From positions 6,354,001-6,418,000 of the forward strand of contig JAHRBC010000004.1 in assembly GCA_022702545.1 (NCBI GenBank): a DNA stretch of 64,000 nucleotides. The letters run 5' to 3'. A program made the translations under genes and the position numbers. Below, in pieces: positions 1 to 10,153 of the stretch (positions are counted from its first letter, which is position 1; every line of letters begins with the position of its first letter). This stretch comes from Phycomyces nitens. Taxonomy: Eukaryota; Mucoromycota; Mucoromycetes; Mucorales; Phycomycetaceae. The notes under the pieces are model-generated. The model had not been told where the DNA came from, did no database searches, and saw only the letters and a list, made by a program, of their open reading frames with translations.

Positions 1-922
1 AACCTGGACCTAAAAAGCCAGAAGTGGCACCCAAGAAACGCCTTACACCTGCCGAGGCATTGTTAAAGTCAATGACGGCCAGAAAGGCAGCCAAGGATGC
101 ACTGTTAAAGGGCAGCGCACCCACTCTCCATATGACTTTTGATGACGAGGGAAATGAATCGGTTGTAGAACCCAAGAAGGAAGAGAAGAAAAAGGTGGTC
201 GAGACAAAGAAACGCAAGACAGAGTCCAAGGAGGAAGTCGAGGCCAAAAAGGCAAAGGTCGATGAGTCCTTGAAGGAGATGCAGGCATCTGTAGAAGAAC
301 AAAAGAAAAAGAAGCCAAAGAAGCCAAAGGCACCCAAGGCACCCAAGGCACCAAAAGAGCAAAAGGAAGAGAGTCTTGGAAAGAAAGAAGGTAGGATAGG
401 GTGAACAAAGAAAGGGATCTCTAAATGGCTTTTGTCGCAGAATCTCTGGTCTACCTTCGATTGTTTTGCTCTGATCGGTCTTTGTGGAAATTCCGTAAAG
501 TACAGCAGATCTGGCTTTTGCAACACATTTATGACACTGATCAAGTAGGTTTATTATTAAAGGATGATCTTGTTGAATTAACAATCCACTATAGATCAAT
601 GACGATGATTTCAAACTTTTGGTCGAGTACATAAAGGATCTACAGGGAATGGCAAGAAAGGTATAAAAGATTGACACACGCCTGCTAGACACTAAACATC
701 CTACAGAATCTTTTGGTAGAAGCGCAAAAGATCTGTCAGACTTCCACAGTCAGTCAAGCGCTGACTGGTTATGTCGATACTCAGAATAATGATGACGATG
801 ATGACTTTGATGCTGAGAAACTATTGGCTAGATCTACAGTACAAGCAGAAGTGGAGCCATCAGATGAACCCGAGGAATCAAAGGTTGAGAGAGCAAAGAC
901 AATTGTTAGAGTCTTGCTCTAA
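1..922 (+). CDS. WKF-domain protein (C7orf50-like), 5' end missing
   Basis: The 5' end lies outside the window, because the frame is open from base 3. Exons are 1-390, 441-544, 595-660 and 707-922, all joined in frame. The N-terminal part is very rich in Lys, Glu and Ala (KKRK and PKAPKAPK runs), as in nucleolar proteins. Exon 2 carries the family signature: SLWKFRK, then QQIWLLQHIYD. Exon 3 continues with LLVEYIKDLQG and exon 4 starts LLVEAQKICQ, followed by an acidic Asp tail and a conserved C-terminal helix. This matches the WKF domain of human C7orf50, a nucleolar protein linked to ribosome production. That role is known for the family only in outline; here it is inference. Introns are 46-50 bases. 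The TAA stop is at 920-922. Confidence 0.8.
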
Positions 923-1963
923 GTGATAATAAATTTGGAATCTGCATCTGTCGTCATGAAATCTTTTTATATTTACGTCATCAAATGAGAATCATGGATA
1001 ATGGATTGCATATTTGACCATGTATTATCCTCAATAGAACCCAATTGAGTGTCTCTGTTTGTATTCGAGCGAAAATGGCTTGCAAAGTACCTCAACAACA
1101 AGAAGAAGAAAAGACTATGAGGCTGCAAGCAGTCTATTTTCATATTTGGTTCTGACAAGCCAGCAGCTTTATCGTTGAACAAGGATAGTAAAATGGTAAT
1201 AATATCAGCGATCTTGAGGACACGACGTTTATTGATGGGGTATAGCATTTTTAGATGGAATTGTGTTTGGACGTTGCTGTAAGGTCAGATTTTACAATCT
1301 ACACTTCATAGGGTTAAAATACACTGAAAATGGAGGCTACAGTTAATATATACCATCTCCATTATAAATTAAAATCCTTTCTAAAGAATATCATTTATAG
1401 AAGAAATGTTGAAGTCTTAGGGACCAGATCAATTTATTAGACACCGGATAGCAAGTCACAATTGAAATGTCCGGTGAAATCAAAACGTTGTGCCCCAAAG
1501 TTTAGCGAATTGCTAATGAAAACACGCTCCATGTCAGGAAAATATCCTTGGTTCATTTGGTTTTAAAAAAAAAACACTTGTGCGCAACGAACTTTTAGCA
1601 ACCAAACTAGACCCACAGAAAAAGAAAAGTAAAGATTTTACTCTATAATACATGTCACAATAAACAGTCACCAGAATATGGTGGTTTTTTTTTATTAAAA
1701 AGGCTTTAAATTCAATTCAAGTCACTTTTTAAAGACTCAACATTCGAATATAATTGATTTATATAGTTTTGGCTTTATATCTATCGAAATACATGTGCCT
1801 TAACACAAGTAAGATAACTGTGTAAAAGTCTTTTAAAAGCATATATCATTCTACGGAGCTTGCATATTTTCAAGCTCATTTAATTTCGAGTGTGACTTGT
1901 ATTTTAGATTGCTGATTTAACTGTATTCACCCGCTCTCGTTTCTCTTTCCAATGTTCAATTAG
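923..1963. other. Intergenic region, no supported gene
   Basis: AT-rich DNA with poly-A and poly-T runs. A 91-codon minus-strand frame (973-1248) is open but has no recognisable domain or neighbouring exons. Any 5' exons of the pseudogene that follows would lie here, but none could be placed. Confidence 0.5.
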
Positions 1964-3112
1964 AACTGTTGAAGAGGTAAGGAATCTCGAGAGCCAAATA
2001 GTTGGGCTAGATTCTCGCCTTGGCACAAGCATCCAAGGCAATGCCAGTACTGTCCAGGTTCTTGACAGTTTAGTTGAATTGGTGACTGCCAACCACAGTG
2101 CAGTTCCTGTCGCCGAGCCTGCTTCTGCATTTGGTGAGGAGACGTTCACCATTATTGGCCCTCCTCCTGTTCCTGTTGCCGTATCTGCTCCTGGTCCTGT
2201 TCCCGTCCCTGCCACTGGCCCAGTTCCCATCATCCCGACTGTGGTGGAGTATACCCCCAGTGCCGCCACAGAAGTGTTTGTAAGTATTAATATTCTCAAT
2301 AGCTTACCAATTCATTGGCTTATAAAAAATTAATAGCGACGTATACGAGACTATCTGTGGAGGCCCAATTTCAGGTCAAACAACCCGGCCATGGTGCAAG
2401 CCAACAACAACAGGCCCAGGTAGAGAACGGACGTTCATTTCAATGAATCTCCCAACAAGGAGTTGGTTCTTGAACTCCTTGCCTACCTGGGCCCAACGTT
2501 CATCAACACTGGCTTGCGCCAAAGGGATCTTCGGGACAGTGTCTACCGGAACTTTTGCGGAAGGCGTCGCCAGGAGAGGGCGTCTCCTGAGACACGGGCA
2601 GCCGCAAATGCTCGTGCCAGAAAAGCCGGCCGGGAGGCTGATGTATGTAATAGTATAACATCTAAAAGACGTGAGATTGAAAAACAATATTAAACATATG
2701 TTCGATTAGCATTTCCATTGCCGTCGAATGGCATACCTCTCCAACAAGGATGCCATTGACAATGCGATGGGCAATGATTGCTCAGCACTCATCCAAAATG
2801 GAGCAGTGTCTGAGGACGAGATTCCTGGAGTTCCTGGCCAGTGGATGATCCGCACAGTACGCCCAAGCTGGAGGAGCGATGAGGTAATATATTATTTAAA
2901 TAAGATTTTTTATTGCTTTTGAATAATAAAATAATATTCTAATGAATGTATATTAGTTCAATCAGTTGATTGAGTTGTTGGACTCGTACTCACTCCTTGG
3001 CTTGGGTGTCAACGTGCGCCAAATGCTCCCAAGAGTATTTGGCCGCGTTGCGGATTTAGCGGTCCCTGAGGGGATTTCTCCCTCCCTTCCTCAGTGGGCA
3101 CTGAGACAATAA
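1964..3112 (+). pseudogene. Multi-exon coding sequence with one in-frame stop; likely decayed lineage-specific gene
   Basis: Exons in one consistent frame are 1964-2279, 2337-2642, 2710-2883 and 2957-3112. Translation gives a heptad-like helix (TVEEVRNLESQIVGLD), a Pro/Val-rich linker, RRIRDYLWRPNF, ELVLELLAYLGPTF, TVRPSWRSDE, and a C-terminus ending SLPQWALRQ. A TAG at 2421-2423 interrupts exon 2; reading continues in the same frame with coding-like sequence for over 70 codons. I found no intron that removes the stop and keeps the frame. No start codon was found, so the 5' end may also be lost. The function is unknown. It is more GC-rich than its surroundings, which fits a multicopy family inserted in AT-rich DNA, but that is inference. 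A sequencing error at the TAG is the main alternative. Confidence 0.55.
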
Positions 3113-3488
3113 AACGTTCTTTTCTTTTTCTCTTAATTTTCACCCTGTTTCACATACACGCTATTCAGACTATATGTATATTTATCTTTGCTCCATAAAG
3201 TTTGACAAAAGTAATGATTGGTTTTATGAAGAGACGTCAGGCATCAAAAAAAAAGCTGACCCAATTATTGAATTTTGGTGCAGAAGAGTAGATTAGCACC
3301 CAAAACTTCAACTCGTCAGTCTTTATACAGAAATTGCCTTGCAATATTTAGCTCTTTATTCCAGTATCTGATGCTGTTCTCAATACCATGATAATGGAAA
3401 AATAATCCTCAATGCATGGTTTAGGGATTGGTATTGGAAAGTGTGCTTGGGAACCAATGCTCCAAAAAAAAACAATATTTTTTATTAG

Positions 3489-3777
3489 TTTGAAGTTGCA
3501 GGCTGATCGTGGATCGAGTTTCTCAAAGACACAGAGAAACAGACTGAACTTCTTTATATATCTTGTGAAATATCCGAAACCCCATCATTCTCTGCAGAGC
3601 TAATTGAAAGGCAATAAGAAATCCTGCCCATGGATCTTTAGGAACTCGTTGATAAAATCAATCAATACAATATCCCCATCGTTGGCCACATGGAAGGATG
3701 CAAACAGGACAATAGAAATGACTATGGACCTGTGCACTGAGCTCTTTGGCATTTGGGGGATAAAAGGGTCTATTTTT
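3489..3777 (+). pseudogene. Degraded coding relic with four in-frame stops
   Basis: One frame reads as protein-like sequence broken by stops at 3504-3506, 3615-3617, 3639-3641 and 3738-3740. Readable blocks are SWIEFLKDTEKQTELLYISC, ETPSFSAELIERQ, ELVDKINQYNIPIVGHMEGC and ALWHLGDKR. Composition and block length are unlike random AT-rich intergenic frames. The family was not recognised. Confidence 0.35.
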
Positions 3778-4828
3778 AAAAATGAGAATGATTAATACTC
3801 TATTATCGCCTTCTTTTTCTTGTTCAACGCTCACCATTGCCGTCAAACACTACCAGAATATATTTTGAAGCATTACCATCTAGCATTGGATCTGGTTCCA
3901 GAATAGGGGAGTGAGCATAATCATTCTGACTTTTCATACAACCAGATTGACAGGTTGAGATTACCGCAGATAAAATATAATAGAATAGCTTTTCAGATTC
4001 TAATAACCTTTAAATAAATATTCCTCATGTTTAATAAAATTATTATTATAAAAAGGCTAGAAAAAAAAACAATGGCGAGATTATCAATTCTTGCACTCTT
4101 ATTATGGTGTCGAGATGTTCTCTTTGTTATTAAACTGTAACTTCGGTTATTGGAATTACATCTAGTGCAATGACAAGTAATTCTGTAACTATAAATCGAC
4201 ACTGCGAACAAAGTCACGAGATTATGTATAAATCAATTGTGATATACTCTTCTTTTGGACAAGAGTCCCACCAATAAACCAGAGCTCCGCTCCATACAAA
4301 CAAAAAATATACTCTAATTCTCCAATACCTCTTTACCCTTTACACATCACAATCTACATGACTAGAATCACTGTTTGAATCATCCTTTTTCCTTGTTTTG
4401 GAGCAGACTTTTTTAAATAAGTTTTTTTTTTTAAAAAAAAGTCCTTAAACTTGAAAATATATCAAATATGGCTGCTGGTATAATAATATGTCTAGAGTAA
4501 GTAAAGACTCTAAACTAGACCAATCCATATTGTATAAATCTTGCTCACAAGAGTTTAATGCAGCTCGAAAAAAAAACTGCCAACAGCTGCTTCTGATCCA
4601 CTCTTTACATTACTGACAGGCCAGAAATATTACTGCTGTAAAAATGGTGTCAAACATGGATTACTGCTCATATCTCTTTCATGCTTTGGTTTTTGCCTAT
4701 CAAAGAAAGTAAACGAGGCCCACCTTGATGCTTCATCTATTGAGCTATAACTCTACAGAGTATTCTTGTTAATTCATGTAGCTCGTAACTTGCTTTCCGC
4801 TGTGTCGATTTAACGGTATCTGGATATA

Positions 4829-5643
4829 ATGTTGCTAAACCCATCACAAAACGATCCCGAGGCAGTTGAGATTTATGGCTCTGATAATCTGAAAGAAATC
4901 CAAAAAGCCTTTACCAATCAATTCTTTAAAGCCTCAGAGACCAAGTTTAGCAGTAAAATACAAAGCATGCTACTAGCATCAAGTATTGTAATATCCCTGC
5001 TATAAAAACAAAGACCAGGAATAATAACCATGTTGTAGGATCTCATGGACGGGCTAAAGACAAGAAGAGAGGCGACACAGGAGATACATAGAATGCGGAT
5101 TGGAGCTGACAACCTTACCTACAGAATACTGTCTCTGGTCGTAAACTGGTAAATGGAGATATATATAAACTTGTTGCAAATACGGTACTCACTAGTCTAA
5201 CCAGCATCGAGAAATTGGGTTGCCACCCCTTTAACGAAGCTATTGGAGAAATGGAACTTATAACATCTATCTTGGATCCTATTCTATCTCCCATGCTACA
5301 TGATCCAGATAATGATATGATATTTAAATGGTAAAGCATTGTTTAGAAATATAAATGTTTTTTTTTAAACAATATATGAACTTTTAGGACCAATACCCAA
5401 GTTATTGAAACAGAAATTGTCGATGGCTCACGTCCTGATTCCAACTTTATCTTGTACAAAGAGAGTTCAGGATTATGCTCACTAGAATTTGGGGAGGTCA
5501 AATCTGAAAAGCATGCGACAGACACAGCACTTTTTGCCATTGGTTCGGCTCGTATTGCCGTGTTTTCTAAACATGCAATAGATAAATCAAACGTTAATTG
5601 TGCCCTGGGCTTCACTACAAAAACTACAGGACTTCAACTCTGA
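4829..5643 (+). CDS. Lineage-specific hypothetical protein, four exons
   Basis: Exons 4829-4987, 5039-5148, 5196-5330 and 5388-5643 join in frame to 219 codons plus TGA. Introns are 47-57 bases with standard ends. The C-terminal exon contains SLEFGEVKSEKHATD, then RIAVFSKHAIDKS and a closing CALGFTTKTTGLQL. A pattern of a Gly-Glu-Val/Ala-Lys block followed by a helix with FxKxAID is, as I recall it, shared by a large family of unknown function in Mucorales genomes. That placement is from memory and unconfirmed. The N-terminal part (QKAFTNQFFKASETKF) has no known domain. All splice sites are intact, so this copy may be functional, unlike the two damaged coding blocks just upstream. No promoter element was recognised. 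Confidence 0.55.
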
Positions 5644-7500
5644 ATATATCAATTAAACTGAGAACATAAGTCTTGAAATGGCTCTTTTTTTTTACTGCTT
5701 ACTTTAGATGGTGTTAAGAAGATTAAGTATAGTTTTATGGGATGGTTATTAAAAACGTCTTTATTTCCATTGATTAGTAAGCTATAATATTTTCTCTGCC
5801 TTTTGGAGGTGAAAAAGTTAATATTCTTGGGGTAAATGATAAAAAATTATCAAATATGAGCAATTTTTGTAATGCCTTGGCTTAAAACTGCCTAGGGTCT
5901 TTCTTGATTAATCAAGTGTCCAGCTGTAAAATAAAAAATGATGATCAAATCATTCTGTAGGACTATTGTGTTTAGCTTGATATGGCATCAAGTACGCTAA
6001 ATAATTGGCTTGCTTGACAAGAAGTATATAATAAACTAGGCCTATTTTATAACAGAAAAGCGGAAAAGGCATATCTCTTTGTTAGAGCAGGCTTCATTCC
6101 ACCCAGTAAGTTTCATATTTGGATATCAAAGAAATATAGATTGAAATCGTAATAAATCAATGATTGTATTTCAACATTATATATATCTATACACCATTAA
6201 ATGCTATTGTTTTTTGCAGTGATAGTCGAGTATTTTTCAAAGTTTCCAAAAGACCACTTTTGTAATAAGAAAGGATAGGTATGATTTGGAAAAAAAAAAC
6301 ACAGCTTTCAAAATCGAATCCTTTTATATAAACCTTTTGATATTAAAGCTAATAAAAAGATAGCCATAGTATGAATTCTGTTGACCTTTTGTATTCTCAA
6401 CGTATGAATAGCTTACTCTTATACTATGTATGTCAATAATAAAATATGCCTTGTCGTTAATGTTTGAATGTCTTTAAATTATTATTATTATTAAAGCTCT
6501 TTGATCCTCGAGAATAAATAAAATATTCTCTTGGAATCATGGTAATCTTGTGAAGATCCAAGATTATAAATCTTGCACGGCAGTAAAAGGTGGTCATTTT
6601 CTTAAAGACTCTTGAGATACTCAAGTAGAGGAACATGACAGCCTTTATTAATGCGACATTTGGATGGTATTAATGTTCTTTTTATCAATCAAGTTCAATA
6701 GCTAAAATAGTCGAGTGAATGATAATAAAAGGATTAAAAAAAAACAACAACCTGTAAAATTAAATAATATATAAACCCTAGAAAGAGTCGAGTAATTACA
6801 GACAGCCAGGTAAACTTTATTACAAATCTATTTATCTTTAGGTTCAGTACTCAATTACTTGAAAAACTAGATGAATAATAATCCTACCAAGCATTGTCTG
6901 GCATTATATAAAATCCAGAGTCGAGATAACAGAAAACCAGAATTGTCATTTTGGGCAATAAAGGGTAAATATATAAATATATCTTAATATGTATAAAATC
7001 CTTCAGAGATACGAATTAAAATTCACCCCAAGTCATGTGATTTACGTCTTATGCGACCGAGCTAAACTAATAGAAACGTAAAAGTTACAAAGTCTACGAC
7101 TGAACCAAACTGGTTTTGTGCTTCCCTTTAGGGAGGGATAGGAGCAAAGTTCCTGGTATATATATAATATAGGTGGTAATCGGTTGTACTAGATAGATTC
7201 TGTATATACATTCTGTCCAACCTTTAATAATGATATCCGACAGTCAAACTTTAAAAAAAATCCTTGAAAGCTGTGTACTATACTTGAAAGCGTGTACGAA
7301 CAATTGCTTTCTGTAATACAGCTTACTTTAATTTAAAAATAAAATATATGGATTACTAAACATCTGTTCTGTTGGTATCCATTTATTGTACGTCAGATTA
7401 GTAAGTAAATCTTTAAAGCACTGCTATAAATTGTATGAGTCAGGACCTGTAATCGTCCATATTCTCTCTTATTCTCTTTATTATCTCTTCTACTGCTATT
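5644..7500. other. Gene-free AT-rich region
   Basis: About 1.9 kb rich in stops in all frames, with many short A and T runs and TATA stretches. Nothing codes convincingly. The last 50 bases before 7501 are a pyrimidine-rich leader (TCTCTTATTCTC) typical of fungal transcription start regions, and probably belong to the dehydrogenase promoter. Confidence 0.5.
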
Positions 7501-8317
7501 ATGGCCAAAGTATATCTTATTACCGGTGCTTCGCGTGGTATTGGACTTGGACTTGTAAGGGTTATTGCTGAAAAAGGCCATACTGTGATTGCTGCTGCCC
7601 GCAACCCTGAAAAAGTAGAAGGGCTCAAGGCACTTGGAGATGCCAATGTTCACAGAGTAACATTGGATATTACCAACAAGGAATCAATTGAGGTAAGAAC
7701 ACCTTGAAAGAATTGAACAGAATTGCAATATTCAGAGGATATTTACACTATTGTATGGTAGGCGGCTGTTGAGCAGGTGAAAAAAATCGCACCTCAGGGT
7801 ATTGATGTCCTTATCAATAACTCTGGAATCATAGACAGAAACTACACCGTAGAGAACATGTAATGTATTATAACCACCATTATGAATGCTGGTAACTAAC
7901 ACTCAAGTTAGACCTGGCGAGGAGTACTCCAGAATATTTGAGACAAATGTCATTGGAACCTCTAATGTTATACAGGCCTTCCTTCCGTTACTGCGCAAGG
8001 CCAATACACGCCATATCATCAATATATCATCCGATGTTGGATCAATTGAACTCGTAGAGCATACTTTATATCCTGCCTACCGCGTCTCAAAGACAGGTTT
8101 GAACATGTTGACCAAACTGTTCTCGCTCCAATTAAAAGACGAGGGTTTTGTTATCCTTGCTGTTCATCCCGGGTGGGTCAAGACAGACATGGGTGGTGAA
8201 GATGCATTGATTTCCATTGACCAGTCTGTAAATGGTATCGCCAATGTTGCTGCCAACCTAACCTCCAAAGACAACGGAACGTATGTCAGCAACGAGGGAA
8301 AGACTATACCTTGGTGA
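7501..8317 (+). CDS. Short-chain dehydrogenase/reductase (C-factor/sniffer-like)
   Basis: Exons 7501-7692, 7762-7859 and 7912-8317 give 231 residues. The classical SDR parts are in order: the cofactor-binding TGASRGIGLG at about residues 8-17, the structural NNSG (usually NNAG) near 83-86, a catalytic Ser in NISSDVG (about 137), and Tyr153/Lys157 in YRVSK. VHPGWVKTDMGG follows, as expected for this family. Length and motifs fit small single-domain NAD(P)-dependent carbonyl reductases related to C-factor and sniffer. The substrate cannot be read from the sequence. Intron 2 has the donor GTAATG. The start is the first ATG, directly before the Rossmann strand. Poly(A)-like AATAAATAAATAAAT follows the stop. 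Confidence 0.9.
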
Positions 8318-8964
8318 CCAATTGTAATAAATAAATAAATATATATGTATATATACATATGATATTCAACATTTTATTGCTGATAGAATTGGCAGTATTT
8401 AGCCACTAGATATTTGACTGATAAATATATATATGTAATATATATATGTGTGTGTGTATGTAAATGATCTTTAATGGTAGATTAATATTATATGAACATA
8501 TCGTAGTTTTAATATATTATTATTATTATCATGGCCATCTAGAGTTGCCTTAATTGGTTTCCTTTGGAACATTGGCGTATTGCAATTGAAGATTTGTTTC
8601 AAGGATGCTCATTGACAATACAATGGTATGCTTTTTCTTTTTCTTTTAAAGATATTTAAACATTTCAAATAAACAGAAGAAAAAAAAACATGTTGCAATT
8701 AGTCCAAACTTTCTAGGGATTCGGTTCGATTGTCAACCTTTCTTGATAAATGTCGATTGTTTGGGAGCCTAAAGGTTGGTGATTACAAATTGAATGAATA
8801 AACATATTAATTATGTACAAAGGGTTTCAAACATTTCGAAGTACTCCAGAGAGGACGAGAAGAATTACTATTGTCAGTCTATGATCCCAAGCAGATGAGC
8901 TGTCAGTCAAAGTAAAGACTAATGGTGTTTGAGTGTTCAACCTTCTAAACGATTGATAGAAAGT
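8318..8964. other. Intergenic region with possible 5' exons
   Basis: Contains TA and TG dinucleotide runs near 8333-8460. A stretch at 8826-8910 reads VLQRGREELLLSVYDPKQM in one frame and might be an upstream exon of the next gene, but no intron joins it in frame. Confidence 0.3.
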
Positions 8965-9683
8965 ATGAGTCCACTTGACAAAGACTTTGAAAAGGTGAAT
9001 ATGATGGTTGTTTAGATGTTTAATGGTATTGATTTGGAGTAGTATCAAGACCGTACTGTGTTTTTGATTGCAGGCTATGCGCGGTACCGGTGTCCTTATG
9101 TCTGGGTAGGTTTGGAGATCAATATGGACAGTACTGAAAACAATACTGAAAACAATACTGAAATCTGGTTTGATTTAGCTTAGGTCCCATCATGCTCTAT
9201 TGATCCAGGAAAAGGACGATTCTGCCAATACAGACAATCCACTTCGACTAGAGACAACAATAGCCTGGAAGACAAAAGGTAATATAATATGGATTTATTG
9301 ATGGATGGTCTTGTTAATAATATAATATAATATAATATAATATAATATAATATCAGAGGTTGGGCTGTGGGAGATTGTGCAGGAAATCGTTTCCATGACA
9401 GTCGATCCGTGTCCACAGAATCCATTTGAGATATCCATGGATGTCTTTGATCATCTGGATCCAGAACAGTCAATAATGCTGTCTGCCTCTCTACTGGTCT
9501 TTCTCAGGGAACTCTGGCTATATTCTGAGCCTGATGTTCCATTTGTCGACAAAGGTAAAACAAGAATATTAAGAAATATCTTTTGACTGAATTTCCATAG
9601 TTTTCGAGGACATTAATGCCCTAGAAAAACACCATCTTTCTACCCTGCATTCGTACAAGAAAAACAGGACATTTGGTGCCTAG
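8965..9683 (+). CDS. Unknown conserved-looking protein, five exons
   Basis: Exons 8965-8994, 9074-9105, 9184-9278, 9357-9554 and 9601-9683 join in frame to 145 residues. The protein runs MSPLDKDFEKAMRGTGVLMS, then a soluble segment with EVGLWEIVQEIVSM and IMLSASLLVFLRELWLY, and ends HHLSTLHSYKKNRTFGA. It has no signal peptide or obvious membrane helix; the hydrophobic stretch looks like a buried amphipathic helix. I do not recognise the family. Five small exons, all with canonical splice sites and consistent phase, make it very likely a real gene. Intron 3 holds a TAATA tandem repeat (9317-9352). The start ATG fits the exon phase, but an extra upstream exon cannot be excluded. Confidence 0.6.
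9317..9352 (+). repeat. TAATA tandem repeat inside an intron
   Basis: About seven copies of the five-base unit TATAA lie just before the 3' splice site of intron 3 of the preceding gene. Confidence 0.8.
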
Positions 9684-10153
9684 ATTGATAGATGGATGGA
9701 TGTCTTGTTATTTTCATTTTATTTAAGATAAAAAAATAGTATGATCAGAAAGCCACAAAGTAGCAAGGAGACTGTGTAATCAGATGACGATTCATTCTAA
9801 CTCCCAATATTTCATCATATGGAAAATTATATCTTTGTTGAGGTGCTTAAAAGCAACCTCGAACAGATCATTTTCCTACTAATGGTAAGGATTCAACAAA
9901 TGTGCAAGGATATCGAGGGCTTTTATAGTTTTTTTAATTTTAATTTTTTAAAATGCCGCAAAAAACAAAAGTCCCATTCTCTGAAGAAAAAAAAATTTAT
10001 ATTTTTCAACACCGATTTTTAAACTTCCGTTAAAGATGCTCAATTTGGGGGAGTTCAGTAGAAATTTTTTATTTTCTTTGCATAATGATTTTAATTCTGA
10101 GATTCAAAAAAAATTATGAGAAATTATGAATCTTTTTATTATTTTTATTTTTC

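Noticed and set aside
973..1248. Minus-strand open frame of 91 codons
   Set aside because: It starts with a plausible ATG, but there is no domain, no neighbouring exon and a Phe/Leu run from low-complexity DNA. Too weak to call.
2375..2423. Intron that would remove the TAG of the pseudogene
   Set aside because: GT at 2375 and AG at 2423 give a 49-base intron, but joining the ends shifts the frame away from the conserved downstream blocks.
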